Origin: Streptomyces vinaceus
GTDB lineage: Bacteria; Actinomycetota; Actinomycetes; Streptomycetales; Streptomycetaceae
Assembly: GCF_008704935.1 (NCBI RefSeq)
Contig: NZ_CP023692.1
Location: forward strand, 3,390,001 to 3,454,000
DNA: 64,000 bases
Direction: 5' to 3'
Shown: piece after piece, positions 7,475 to 15,034 of the stretch
How the letters are laid out: each line of letters begins with the position of its first letter
How positions within the stretch are numbered: position 1 is the first letter of the stretch
Made by a program: the position numbers and the translations under genes
Notes under the pieces: model-generated
The model's input: only the letters and a program-made list of their open reading frames with translations
The model's database searches: none
What the model was told of the DNA's origin: nothing

Positions 7475-9328
7475 TCAGACGCCCAGCTTGCTCACGTCGC
7501 GGACCGCGCCCTTGTCGGCGCTCGTCGCCATCGCCGCGTACGCGCGCAGCGCTGCCGAGACCTTGCGCTCGCGGTTCTTCGGGGCGTAGACGCCGCCGAG
7601 CGCCGCGTGGCGGGCGGCCAGCGTGGCCTCGTCCACCAGCAGTTCGATCGAGCGGTTCGGGATGTCGATCCGGATGCGGTCGCCGTCCTCGACGACGGCG
7701 ATGTCGCCGCCCGAGGCCGCCTCCGGCGAGGCGTGGCCGATGGACAGGCCGGAGGTGCCGCCGGAGAAGCGGCCGTCCGTGACCAGCGCGCAGACCTTGC
7801 CGAGCCCGCGCCCCTTCAGGAACGAAGTCGGGTAGAGCATCTCCTGCATGCCGGGGCCGCCGCGCGGGCCCTCGTACCGGATGACGACGACGTCGCCCGC
7901 CTTGATCTCCTTGCGGAGGATCTTGTCGACCGCCTCGTCCTGCGATTCGCAGACGACCGCCGGGCCCTCGAAGGTCCAGATCGACTCGTCGACGCCCGCC
8001 GTCTTCACGACGCAGCCGTCCACCGCGATGTTGCCGCGCAGGACCGCCAGCCCGCCGTCCTTGGAGTACGCGTGCTGCACCGACCGGATGCAGCCGCCCT
8101 CCGCGTCCAGGTCGAGGGTGTCCCAGCGCTCGGACTGCGAGAAGGCGGTGGCGGAGCGCACGCAGCCGGGGGCCGCGTGCCACAGCTCCATGGCCGTCTC
8201 GGAGGCCGTGCCGCTGCGCGCGTCCCACTTCGCCAGCCAGTCCTCCAGGTTGTCCGAGTGGACCGTCGTGACGTCCTTGTTCAGGAGCCCGCCGCGGTGC
8301 AGCTCGCCGAGGATGGCGGGGATGCCGCCGGCCCGGTGGACGTCCTCCATGTAGTACGTGCCGCCGGGCGCCACGTTCGGCGCGACCTTGGCCAGGCACG
8401 GCACCCGCTTGGACACCTCGTCGATGTCGGTGAGGTCGTACTCCAGGCCCGCCTCCTGGGCGGCGGCGAGCAGGTGCAGGATCGTGTTGGTCGAGCCGCC
8501 CATGGCGATGTCGAGGGCCATGGCGTTCTCGAAGGCCTGGCGGGTCGCGATCGAGCGCGGCAGGACCGAGTGGTCGTCCTGCTCGTAGTACCGCTTGGTG
8601 ATCTCGACGACCGTCCGGCCGGCGTCCTCGTACAGGGCGCGGCGGGCGGTGTGCGTGGCGAGGACCGAGCCGTTGCCGGGGAGCGCGAGCCCGATGGCCT
8701 CGGCGAGGCAGTTCATGGAGTTGGCGGTGAACATGCCGCTGCACGACCCACAGGTCGGACAGGCGTTCTCCTCGATGCGCAGGACGTCCTCGTCGGAGAC
8801 GTTCTCGTTGGAGGCGTCGACCATGGCGTCGATCAGGTCCAGCTTGCGGACGGTGCCGTCGACGAGGACGGCCTGGCCGGCCTCCATCGGGCCGCCGGAG
8901 ACGAACACGACGGGGATGTTGAGGCGCATGGCGGCCATCAGCATGCCGGGCGTGATCTTGTCGCAGTTGGAGATGCAGATCAGCGCGTCGGCGCAGTGCG
9001 CCTCGACCATGTACTCCACGCTGTCCGCGATCAGGTCGCGGGAGGGCAGGGAGTACAGCATGCCGCCGTGGCCCATGGCGATGCCGTCGTCGACGGCGAT
9101 GGTGTTGAACTCGCGCGGGATCGCGCCGGCGGCGCGGATGGCGTCGGAGACGATCCGGCCGACGGGGGCCAGGTGGGTGTGGCCGGGGACGAACTCGGTG
9201 AAGGAGTTCGCGACCGCGATGATCGGCTTCCCGATGTCCGCGCTCGCTACGCCCGACGCACGCATAAGGGCGCGTGCGCCCGCCATGTTGCGGCCGTGGG
9301 TGACGGTGCGGGACCTCAGCTCGGGCAT
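7475..9328 (-). CDS. ilvD: Dihydroxy-acid dehydratase
   Basis: 617 aa, matching the usual IlvD length. It dehydrates 2,3-dihydroxy-isovalerate and 2,3-dihydroxy-3-methylvalerate to the 2-keto acids of valine and isoleucine synthesis. Fe-S ligands are visible in ISNCDKITPG (Cys122) and in ACPTCGSCSGMF (Cys190-196). The start was chosen because GGGGAG lies 8 nt before this ATG; a longer in-frame form starting at 9364 has no such site. It is monocistronic behind a palindrome that overlaps its -35 region, so a specific repressor or activator is likely. Confidence 0.95.
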   Translation of the reverse strand: MPELRSRTVTHGRNMAGARALMRASGVASADIGKPIIAVANSFTEFVPGHTHLAPVGRIVSDAIRAAGAIPREFNTIAVDDGIAMGHGGMLYSLPSRDLIADSVEYMVEAHCADALICISNCDKITPGMLMAAMRLNIPVVFVSGGPMEAGQAVLVDGTVRKLDLIDAMVDASNENVSDEDVLRIEENACPTCGSCSGMFTANSMNCLAEAIGLALPGNGSVLATHTARRALYEDAGRTVVEITKRYYEQDDHSVLPRSIATRQAFENAMALDIAMGGSTNTILHLLAAAQEAGLEYDLTDIDEVSKRVPCLAKVAPNVAPGGTYYMEDVHRAGGIPAILGELHRGGLLNKDVTTVHSDNLEDWLAKWDARSGTASETAMELWHAAPGCVRSATAFSQSERWDTLDLDAEGGCIRSVQHAYSKDGGLAVLRGNIAVDGCVVKTAGVDESIWTFEGPAVVCESQDEAVDKILRKEIKAGDVVVIRYEGPRGGPGMQEMLYPTSFLKGRGLGKVCALVTDGRFSGGTSGLSIGHASPEAASGGDIAVVEDGDRIRIDIPNRSIELLVDEATLAARHAALGGVYAPKNRERKVSAALRAYAAMATSADKGAVRDVSKLGV

Positions 9329-9407
9329 CGGGTTCACTCCCCATGAGTGCGGTGGCGTTCGCACGCCTGCCGCGACTGTGCATGACTGTGGATATGGCTC
9401 GGTTACG

Positions 9408-9449
9408 AGGCTACGCTCCCGGCCCGCGATGCGGACAACTTGTCCGCAT
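9408..9449 (-). promoter_or_regulatory. ilvD promoter with palindromic operator
   Basis: A near-perfect palindrome with 10-bp arms ATGCGGACAA and TTGTCCGCAT and a 1-nt centre spans 9429-9449. On the minus strand the TTGTCC within it (9433-9438) could serve as -35 for TAGCCT (9408-9413) with a 19-bp spacer. A protein bound to the palindrome would compete directly with RNA polymerase for the ilvD promoter. Confidence 0.55.
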
Positions 9450-9465
9450 GGCGGGACGAAGGGCT

Positions 9466-9509
9466 CATTCCTCGGTCATTGCTCGGTCATTCCTCGGTCA
9501 TTCCTCGGT
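9466..9509 (-). repeat. 11-bp tandem repeat across the tetR stop codon
   Basis: Four tandem copies of ACCGAGGAATG (read on the minus strand; the third has one substitution, GAGCAATG). The first copy contains the last codons of the TetR gene. Because the unit is 11 bp, copy-number change alters frame after the stop only, leaving the protein intact. Confidence 0.75.
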
Positions 9510-10115
9510 GAGATAACGCTGAAGGGTGGGCGCGACCAGGACGACGATGTCCTCCGGGTCCGCGGACGCGAGGGGCTCGACCTGGACCACGTACCGCAGG
9601 AGCGCGATGCCGATCATGTGGGAGGCGGCGAGCTCGGCGCGGAAGGTGGGGTCGGGGACGTCCAGGTCGGCCGCGACCCGCTCCAGGACCCGGCGCAGGA
9701 CCAGCCGGCGCAGCACCGCCGCCGCGGCCTCGTGGGTGAGGGCGGAGCGGACGACGGCGAGCATGGGCGCACGGGTGACCGGGTTCTCCCAGATACCCAG
9801 GAAATAGCGGGCCAGCCGCTCCCCGATGCCCTCGGGGCCCTCCCCCACGATCGCGGGGACGACGAGGGCGGGCTCCATCGTGACCTCGATGGCGGCGGCG
9901 AAGAGGTCGTCCTTGCTGCCGAAGTAGTGGTGGACCAGGGCCGGGTCCACGCCGGCGACCTTCGCGATGCCGCGTACGGACGTCTTGTCGTACCCGCGCT
10001 CCGCGAACACCTCGCGGGCCGCGAGCCGGATGCGCTCCTGGGTGCCGGGACCCGCTTCGGCCTCGTCCTGGCGGGGCCGGCCGGGGCCGCGGCGCGGCTT
10101 GGCGGGTTCCGTCAC
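9498..10115 (-). CDS. TetR family transcriptional regulator
   Basis: 205 aa, normal for TetR regulators. The N-terminal HTH (about residues 20-70) reads RIRLAAREVFAERGYDKTSVRGIAKVAGVDPALVHHYFGSKDDLF, a textbook TetR_N motif; the rest is an effector-binding helical domain. A Lys/Arg/Pro-rich tail precedes the HTH. The GTG start overlaps the stop of the upstream TIM-barrel gene as GTGA, so the two are translationally coupled. The natural guess is control of that operon or the palindrome upstream of ilvD, which lies directly downstream of this gene, but neither is shown. Confidence 0.9.
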   Translation of the reverse strand: MTEPAKPRRGPGRPRQDEAEAGPGTQERIRLAAREVFAERGYDKTSVRGIAKVAGVDPALVHHYFGSKDDLFAAAIEVTMEPALVVPAIVGEGPEGIGERLARYFLGIWENPVTRAPMLAVVRSALTHEAAAAVLRRLVLRRVLERVAADLDVPDPTFRAELAASHMIGIALLRYVVQVEPLASADPEDIVVLVAPTLQRYLTEE

Positions 10116-10948
10116 GGGCGCGGGGTCCTGACCGGGGAGCCGGTGGGACGGGTCGCGAGGTGCAGGCGGGTGAAGGCCAGCGCCTCGGCGAGGTCGGCCT
10201 CCCGCTCCGCGGAGGACATCGCGCGGCGGGTGTTGACCTCGATGACGACGTGCCCGTCGAAGGAGACCCGGGCGAGCCGCTCCAGCAGCTCGGCGCACGG
10301 CTGCGTCCCCCGCCCCGGAACCAGGTGCTCGTCCTTCGCCGACCCGTTCCCGTCGGCGAGGTGTACGTGCGCGAGCCGGTCCCCCATGCGGTCGATCATG
10401 GCGGTGGCGTCGGTCCGCGCGGTCGCCGTGTGCGAGAGATCGACGGTGAAATGCCGGTAGTCGTCCTTGGTGACGTCCCACTCGGGGGCGTACGCGAGCA
10501 TCTCGCGGTCCCGGTAGCGCCAGGGGTACATGTTCTCGACGGCGAACCGGACGTCGGTCTCGTCGGCCATCCGCCAGATCCCGGTGACGAAGTCCTTCGC
10601 GTACTGGCGCTGCCAGCGGAACGGCGGGTGCACGACGACGGTGGAGGCCCCCAGCCGCTCGGCGGCGGACTGCGCCCGCTGGAGCTTGGTCCAGGGGTCG
10701 GTGGACCACACGCGCTGCGTGATGAGCAGACACGGCGCGTGCACGGCGAGGATCGGCACCCCGTACTGGTCGGACAGCCGCCGCAGGGCGTCGACGTCCT
10801 GGCTGACCGGATCCGTCCAGACCATCACCTCGACGCCGTCGTAGCCGAGGCGCGCGGCGATCTCGAAAGCGGTCGCCGTCGACTCCGGGTAGACGGAGGC
10901 GGTGGAAAGGGCGACTTTCGCAGTCGGGATCCGAACGGGTTCTGCCAC
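10112..10948 (-). CDS. Sugar phosphate isomerase/epimerase-like TIM barrel
   Basis: About 278 aa of the xylose-isomerase-like AP-endonuclease-2 superfamily. Visible barrel motifs include YDGVEVMVWTDP, ILAVHAPC, VVVHPPF, AVENMYPW, DLSHTA, LAHVHLADGNGS and VIEVNTRR, which supply the conserved His, Glu and Asp metal ligands in family order. The GTG at 10948 was taken as start; a longer form from 10996 adds a segment with no conserved features. It heads a two-gene unit with the TetR gene, joined by a 4-bp overlap. The substrate cannot be assigned; hydroxypyruvate- or inosose-type isomerisation and endonuclease IV-like activity are all possible in this fold. Confidence 0.82.
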   Translation of the reverse strand: MAEPVRIPTAKVALSTASVYPESTATAFEIAARLGYDGVEVMVWTDPVSQDVDALRRLSDQYGVPILAVHAPCLLITQRVWSTDPWTKLQRAQSAAERLGASTVVVHPPFRWQRQYAKDFVTGIWRMADETDVRFAVENMYPWRYRDREMLAYAPEWDVTKDDYRHFTVDLSHTATARTDATAMIDRMGDRLAHVHLADGNGSAKDEHLVPGRGTQPCAELLERLARVSFDGHVVIEVNTRRAMSSAEREADLAEALAFTRLHLATRPTGSPVRTPRP

Positions 10949-11119
10949 GGGGACAGGGTACGGGCCCCGGCCCCGAAGGACCGTGACGCCCACCACGCCG
11001 CCCCTCGCCCTTCGCTGACCGTATGAGTTCTGGCGGCCGTCAGTCTCGCCCCCGAGGGGCGGGTGGGCGGCCGCCGCCGGGCGGTGGAGGCCCTGCCCGG
11101 CCGCAGGCCCCGTACCGCG

Positions 11120-12049
11120 TCAGGTCGGCAGGTGGTCCAGGCGGCGGAGGATCACGCCTTCCCTCAGGGCCCAGGGGCAGATTTCGAGTTCGTCCACGCC
11201 GAAGAGGTCCATCGCGCCCTCCGCGACCAGTGCTCCCGCCAGGAGCTGCGAGGCGCGGCCCTCCGAGACGCCCGGCAGGGCGGAGCGCTGGGCCGTGGTC
11301 ATCGCCGCCAGGCGCGGCACCCACTCCTCCAGCGACTTGCGGGTCAGGTCCCGCTGGACGTACAGGCCGTCCGCCGAGCGGGCCGCGCCCGCGATGCGGG
11401 CCAGCTGGCGGAACGTCTTCGACGTCGCCACCACGTGGTCCGGTGCTCCGAAGCGGCTGAACTCCCCGACCGTACGGGCGATCTGGGCCCGCGCGTGCCT
11501 GCGCAGGGCCCGTACGTCCGCCGCGTCCGGAGGATCGCCCGGCAGCCAGCCCTTGGTGAGGCGGCCGGCGCCCAGCGGCAGCGAGACCGCGGCGTCCGGG
11601 TCCTCGTCGATGCCGTACGCGATCTCCAGCGAGCCCCCGCCGATGTCGAGGACCAGCAGCTTGCCCGCGGACCAGCCGAACCAGCGCCGGGCGGCCAGGA
11701 ACGTCAGCCGCGCCTCGTCCTCACCGCTCAGGATCGGCAGGTCGACGCCGGTCTCGGCCAGCACCCTGGCCAGGACCTCGTCCGCGTTCGTGGCCTCCCG
11801 CACGGCGCTGGTCGCGAAGGGGACGACGTCCTCGCAGCCCTTGTCCTCGGCGGCCTGCGCCGCCCCGCCGATCACCGAGACGAGGCGCTCTATGCCCTCC
11901 GGCGTGACCGCTCCGCGCTCGTCGAGCAGCTCCGCGAGCCGCAATTCCACCTTGTGCGAGTGCGCCGGCTGCGGGCGCGCGCCGGGGTGCGCGTCCACCA
12001 CCAGCAGATGGATCGTGTTCGAACCCACATCGAGGACACCGAGTCTCAT
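11120..12049 (-). CDS. Ppx/GppA family phosphatase
   Basis: 309 aa, the short actinobacterial exopolyphosphatase form. The ASKHA ATPase fold is evident from LGVLDVGSNTIHLLVVD at the N-terminus (phosphate 1 loop), FATSAVREATN, and the phosphate 2 loop LLVLDIGGGSLEIAYG. Members hydrolyse polyphosphate or the pentaphosphate of pppGpp, linking it to phosphate storage and the stringent response. There is no C-terminal HD domain, unlike E. coli Ppx. A TAGCGT -10 hexamer lies 8 nt before the ATG, so the mRNA may be leaderless. Confidence 0.9.
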   Translation of the reverse strand: MRLGVLDVGSNTIHLLVVDAHPGARPQPAHSHKVELRLAELLDERGAVTPEGIERLVSVIGGAAQAAEDKGCEDVVPFATSAVREATNADEVLARVLAETGVDLPILSGEDEARLTFLAARRWFGWSAGKLLVLDIGGGSLEIAYGIDEDPDAAVSLPLGAGRLTKGWLPGDPPDAADVRALRRHARAQIARTVGEFSRFGAPDHVVATSKTFRQLARIAGAARSADGLYVQRDLTRKSLEEWVPRLAAMTTAQRSALPGVSEGRASQLLAGALVAEGAMDLFGVDELEICPWALREGVILRRLDHLPT

Positions 12050-12057
12050 ACGAGGAA

Positions 12058-12105
12058 ACGCTACTGTGCGGCTGGAGTATGGGTGAGGTAAGGGGCCCTT
12101 AGGCT
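12058..12105. promoter_or_regulatory. Divergent leaderless-type promoters
   Basis: A minus-strand TAGCGT (12058-12063) sits 8 nt before the Ppx/GppA ATG, and a plus-strand TAGGCT (12100-12105) sits 7 nt before the GTG of the Cys-rich gene. Neither gene has a Shine-Dalgarno sequence. Both -10 hexamers fit TANNNT. Confidence 0.5.
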
Positions 12106-12112
12106 TGGGTTT

Positions 12113-12964
12113 GTGCCAAATACGAAGAAGGCCAACAAGTCCAACAAGCCCGATAAGGCGAAGAAGGCCAAGGCTTCCGCCCAGGCCTCCGTCGCCGCCC
12201 CACGCGACGACGAGAAGGGGCTCGACTTCCCCCGGGCCTGGGTGGAGTTCCCCGATCCCGCCGACGCCGAGCAGGTCTTCCGCTGCGACCTGACCTGGCT
12301 GACCTCCCGCTGGACGTGCATCTTCGGCAGCGGCTGCCAGGGCATCCAGGCCGGGCGGGCCTCCGACGGCTGCTGCACCCTCGGCGCGCACTTCTCGGAC
12401 GAGGACGACGAGAAGCGGGTCGCCGAGCACGTGGCGCGGCTGACCCCCGAGCTGTGGCAGTTCCACGACGTCGGCAGCGAGACCGGCTGGACGCAGAACG
12501 ACGACGACGGGGAGAAGCAGACCCGCCGCTGGGAGGGCGCCTGCATCTTCCTCAACCGGCCCGGTTTCCCCGCCGGGGCGGGCTGCTCGCTGCACATCCT
12601 GGCCCTCAGGGGCTGCCAGGAGCCGCTGGAGACCAAGCCCGACGTGTGCTGGCAGCTGCCGATCCGCCGGACGTACGAGTGGATCGACCGGCCCGACGAC
12701 ACCCGCGTGCTCCAGGTGTCGATCGGCGAGTACGACCGGCGCGGCTGGGGCCCGGGCGGGCACGACCTGCACTGGTGGTGCACGTCGGCGACGTCCGCGC
12801 ACGGCGCCGGCGACCCGGTGTACGTGTCGTACCGCGCCGAGCTGACCGAGCTGATGGGCAAGGAGGGGTACGAGGCCCTCGTGAAGCTCTGCGAGGCGCG
12901 GCTGTCCTCGCTGCTGCCGATGGCTCCGCACCCCGCCGACCCGGCCGGCCCGGCCACCCCGTAG
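12113..12964 (+). CDS. Cys/Trp-rich protein of unknown function
   Basis: 283 aa. Residues 1-35 are Lys/Ala-rich and basic (an AKKAKASAQASVA-type tail). The body holds about ten cysteines, including CIFGSGCQG, DGCCTLGAHF, GACIF, AGCSLHIL, RGCQEP and DVCWQL, plus conserved-looking Trp-rich strings such as DLHWWCTS. The C-x5-C and CC pattern resembles proteins that bind an iron or zinc site through a Cys cluster (YkgJ or DUF3109-like), which is an inference only. The GTG start lacks a Shine-Dalgarno site but has a -10 hexamer 7 nt upstream. No operon partner. Confidence 0.8.
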   Translation: MPNTKKANKSNKPDKAKKAKASAQASVAAPRDDEKGLDFPRAWVEFPDPADAEQVFRCDLTWLTSRWTCIFGSGCQGIQAGRASDGCCTLGAHFSDEDDEKRVAEHVARLTPELWQFHDVGSETGWTQNDDDGEKQTRRWEGACIFLNRPGFPAGAGCSLHILALRGCQEPLETKPDVCWQLPIRRTYEWIDRPDDTRVLQVSIGEYDRRGWGPGGHDLHWWCTSATSAHGAGDPVYVSYRAELTELMGKEGYEALVKLCEARLSSLLPMAPHPADPAGPATP

Positions 12965-13006
12965 GCGAAGGGCCCACGAAGGGCCCACGGAGGGGTCGCG
13001 AAGGGG

Positions 13007-14836
13007 CTACGACGGCCCCGGCCCGCCAGGATCCGCCGGCGGGCCAACCGTTCCTCCTGGTTCTCCCGGTCCGGCTGACGCGCTCGCCGTCGGGGTCGGG
13101 GTCGGCGTGGGCGTCGGTGTGGGGGTCGGCTCCGGGGTGTCCGTCGGCTTCGGCGTGGGCGTCGGGCTCGGCGTCGGCGTGGGGTCCCCCGGCTCCGGCG
13201 GGGGCGTGGGCGCCGGGCGGCCGCGGCCGTGGATGGAGATCACGGCGCCGCCCGGCTCCACCCCGATCCGGGCGGACCAGGCGCCGACCGGCTGCGCCTC
13301 GGTGTCGATGGTGATCCACACGGTGACCGACTCCCCCGGCTCCAGCGTCCCCGCGCTCCGGCTCGCCCGCAGCCACGGAGCGTCCGACCACAGCTGCCAG
13401 TCCACCGGGGCCCCGCCGGAAGCGGTGAGCGTGAGCATGGTGGTGCCCCGGTGCGAGGAGGCGGCGACGGCGAGCCGCCCGGGGTTCCCCGGCCGGCCGT
13501 CGGGGGCGGCGGGCGCGCCGGTACTGATCACCTCGACGGACACGTCCGAGCCGTCCGGGTCGGCTGCGCCCCGGCCGAAGCCGGGCTCGCCCGTCGTGTG
13601 CGCGGTGTTGCCGGCGTTCTCGTACGCGCGCAGCGGGCGGCCGTCCTCCCGCAGGGCCGGGAGCTCGGACTCGCTCGCGGAGATCCGGGTGGATTCCGAA
13701 CCGACGGGCTCACCGGTCTCCGGGGCGCCGCGGTACGCCGCCCACAGCGCGATCACCGGGGCCGCGACCACGGTGGCCACGACGGTCGTCGTCACGGCCC
13801 GGGCCCGCAGCCGGTCGCGGCGGGCCGCGCGGTCGCGGGGGTCCATCGGGAAGCCGGTGCGGTCGAAGCGCGGCCCGGGGCGGCGGCCGCGGCGGCCGCC
13901 GGAGCGGACCATGGCCGCGCGGACGGCGGTGCGCGGGGCGGGGACCAGCGGGAGGGCCGCGTCGATGCCGCCGGTGCCGGGCCAGGGGGCGGCGGCGTCG
14001 ACGCGTTCGGCGACGCGGCGGCAGCGCGGGCAGTCGTCGACGTGGCGAACGAGCTCGGCGCGCAGGGTGGTGGACAGCAGCACCTGCCCGTCCCCGTCAC
14101 CGGTGAGCCGGGACACGGAGGGGCAGCCGCCGGTCTCGACGACGGCGAGGGCGGCGCGGGTCCGCTCCACCTCGCAGGCGGCGCCGGCCAGCAGCTCCCG
14201 GGCGAGGGCGGGGGGCGTACCGAGGACGGCGGCGAGCTCGGGCACGCCGAGGCGGTGGCGGACGGCGAGTTCGAGGGCCTCGCGCTGCGCGGGGGTGGTC
14301 CCGGCGGCCTCGGGCCAGGCGAGGCGGGCCAGCTCGGTGCGCCGGTACGCGGTCACGTCCAGGGAGCCGGGGCCGGGGCCGGGGCCCGCTCCGGATCCGG
14401 TGGCGGTGGCGGAACGGTACTCCTGCGGCGCGCGTTCGGCATCCGTGCGCTCCGGCGCGCGCCGGGCGGAATGCGCTCCCTGCCGGCTCCGCCGGTGCTC
14501 GGCCAGCCTCCGCAGGCAGCCCCAGCGGGCGAGGGCGTACAGCCAGGCCCGCCGGTCGCCCTCGTCGGGACAGCGGCCGGGGTGGCGCTCGGCGACCGCG
14601 AGGACCTCGGCGAGCACGTCGGTGGCGGCGTCGTGGTCGCACAGGACCGACAGGCAATAGGTGAACAGGCCGTCCAGGTACGGCTCGTGCCGGAACGGGG
14701 GCGGCGGGGACGGCTGTTCCCCCCCGGAACCCCCGGGGGCCTCGGGAGGTTCAGGGGGGCCCGCGGGGGGCGTGCGCCCGTGCGCCCGGTGTGCGCCGGT
14801 GCGCGGGGCGGGGCTTTCCTGATTGCTGCTGTTCAC
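13007..14836 (-). CDS. Sigma-like / zinc-finger / TM / BACON-domain fusion protein
   Basis: About 609 aa. After a Pro-rich start, residues about 48-116 resemble ECF sigma region 2 (YLDGLFTYCLSVLCDHDAAT, then AWLYALARWGCLRRL) and 165-230 resemble region 4. An anti-sigma-type zinc motif H-x3-C-x2-C follows at His265, Cys269 and Cys272, then a TM segment near 347-367. The outside half holds a BACON-like beta domain (about 453-536, WSDAPWLRASRSAGTLEPGESVTVWI) and a Pro-Thr repeat tail. A TACCTT hexamer 7 nt before the GTG predicts a leaderless mRNA. It appears to join a sigma relic and its own anti-sigma module in one membrane protein; function is unknown. Confidence 0.8.
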   Translation of the reverse strand: MNSSNQESPAPRTGAHRAHGRTPPAGPPEPPEAPGGSGGEQPSPPPPFRHEPYLDGLFTYCLSVLCDHDAATDVLAEVLAVAERHPGRCPDEGDRRAWLYALARWGCLRRLAEHRRSRQGAHSARRAPERTDAERAPQEYRSATATGSGAGPGPGPGSLDVTAYRRTELARLAWPEAAGTTPAQREALELAVRHRLGVPELAAVLGTPPALARELLAGAACEVERTRAALAVVETGGCPSVSRLTGDGDGQVLLSTTLRAELVRHVDDCPRCRRVAERVDAAAPWPGTGGIDAALPLVPAPRTAVRAAMVRSGGRRGRRPGPRFDRTGFPMDPRDRAARRDRLRARAVTTTVVATVVAAPVIALWAAYRGAPETGEPVGSESTRISASESELPALREDGRPLRAYENAGNTAHTTGEPGFGRGAADPDGSDVSVEVISTGAPAAPDGRPGNPGRLAVAASSHRGTTMLTLTASGGAPVDWQLWSDAPWLRASRSAGTLEPGESVTVWITIDTEAQPVGAWSARIGVEPGGAVISIHGRGRPAPTPPPEPGDPTPTPSPTPTPKPTDTPEPTPTPTPTPTPTPTASASAGPGEPGGTVGPPADPGGPGPS

Positions 14837-15034
14837 CCTGGCGAAGGTAGGCGGCACGCCGCTGACGGCCGTGAAGCCTTCAGCTGTTTTAGCCCTTACG
14901 GGTGAACAGATCGAAGGTGTGCTGACTGCGGCCCTGACGCCGGGCACACGTACGCGGCTCCGGGCCACCGCTCCGGGACGGCTCCGGGACGCGGCCCGGT
15001 CCCGCTGTCACAGGCGCCGGATACGGTGGGCCGC

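Noticed and set aside
4606..7782. A very long plus-strand open frame covering the kinase gene
   Set aside because: It is an alternative-frame shadow in GC-rich DNA, with Arg/Gly/Ala-rich sequence and no domain, while the kinase frame has complete motifs.
5655..9383. A minus-strand open frame of over 1200 codons across the kinase and ilvD
   Set aside because: It is antisense to the kinase and out of frame with ilvD, with a Pro/Arg-rich low-complexity product.
13080..13200. Tandem GGCGTGGG-type repeats that could be mistaken for a DNA repeat array
   Set aside because: They encode the Pro-Thr stalk of the BACON fusion protein and follow its codon phase.
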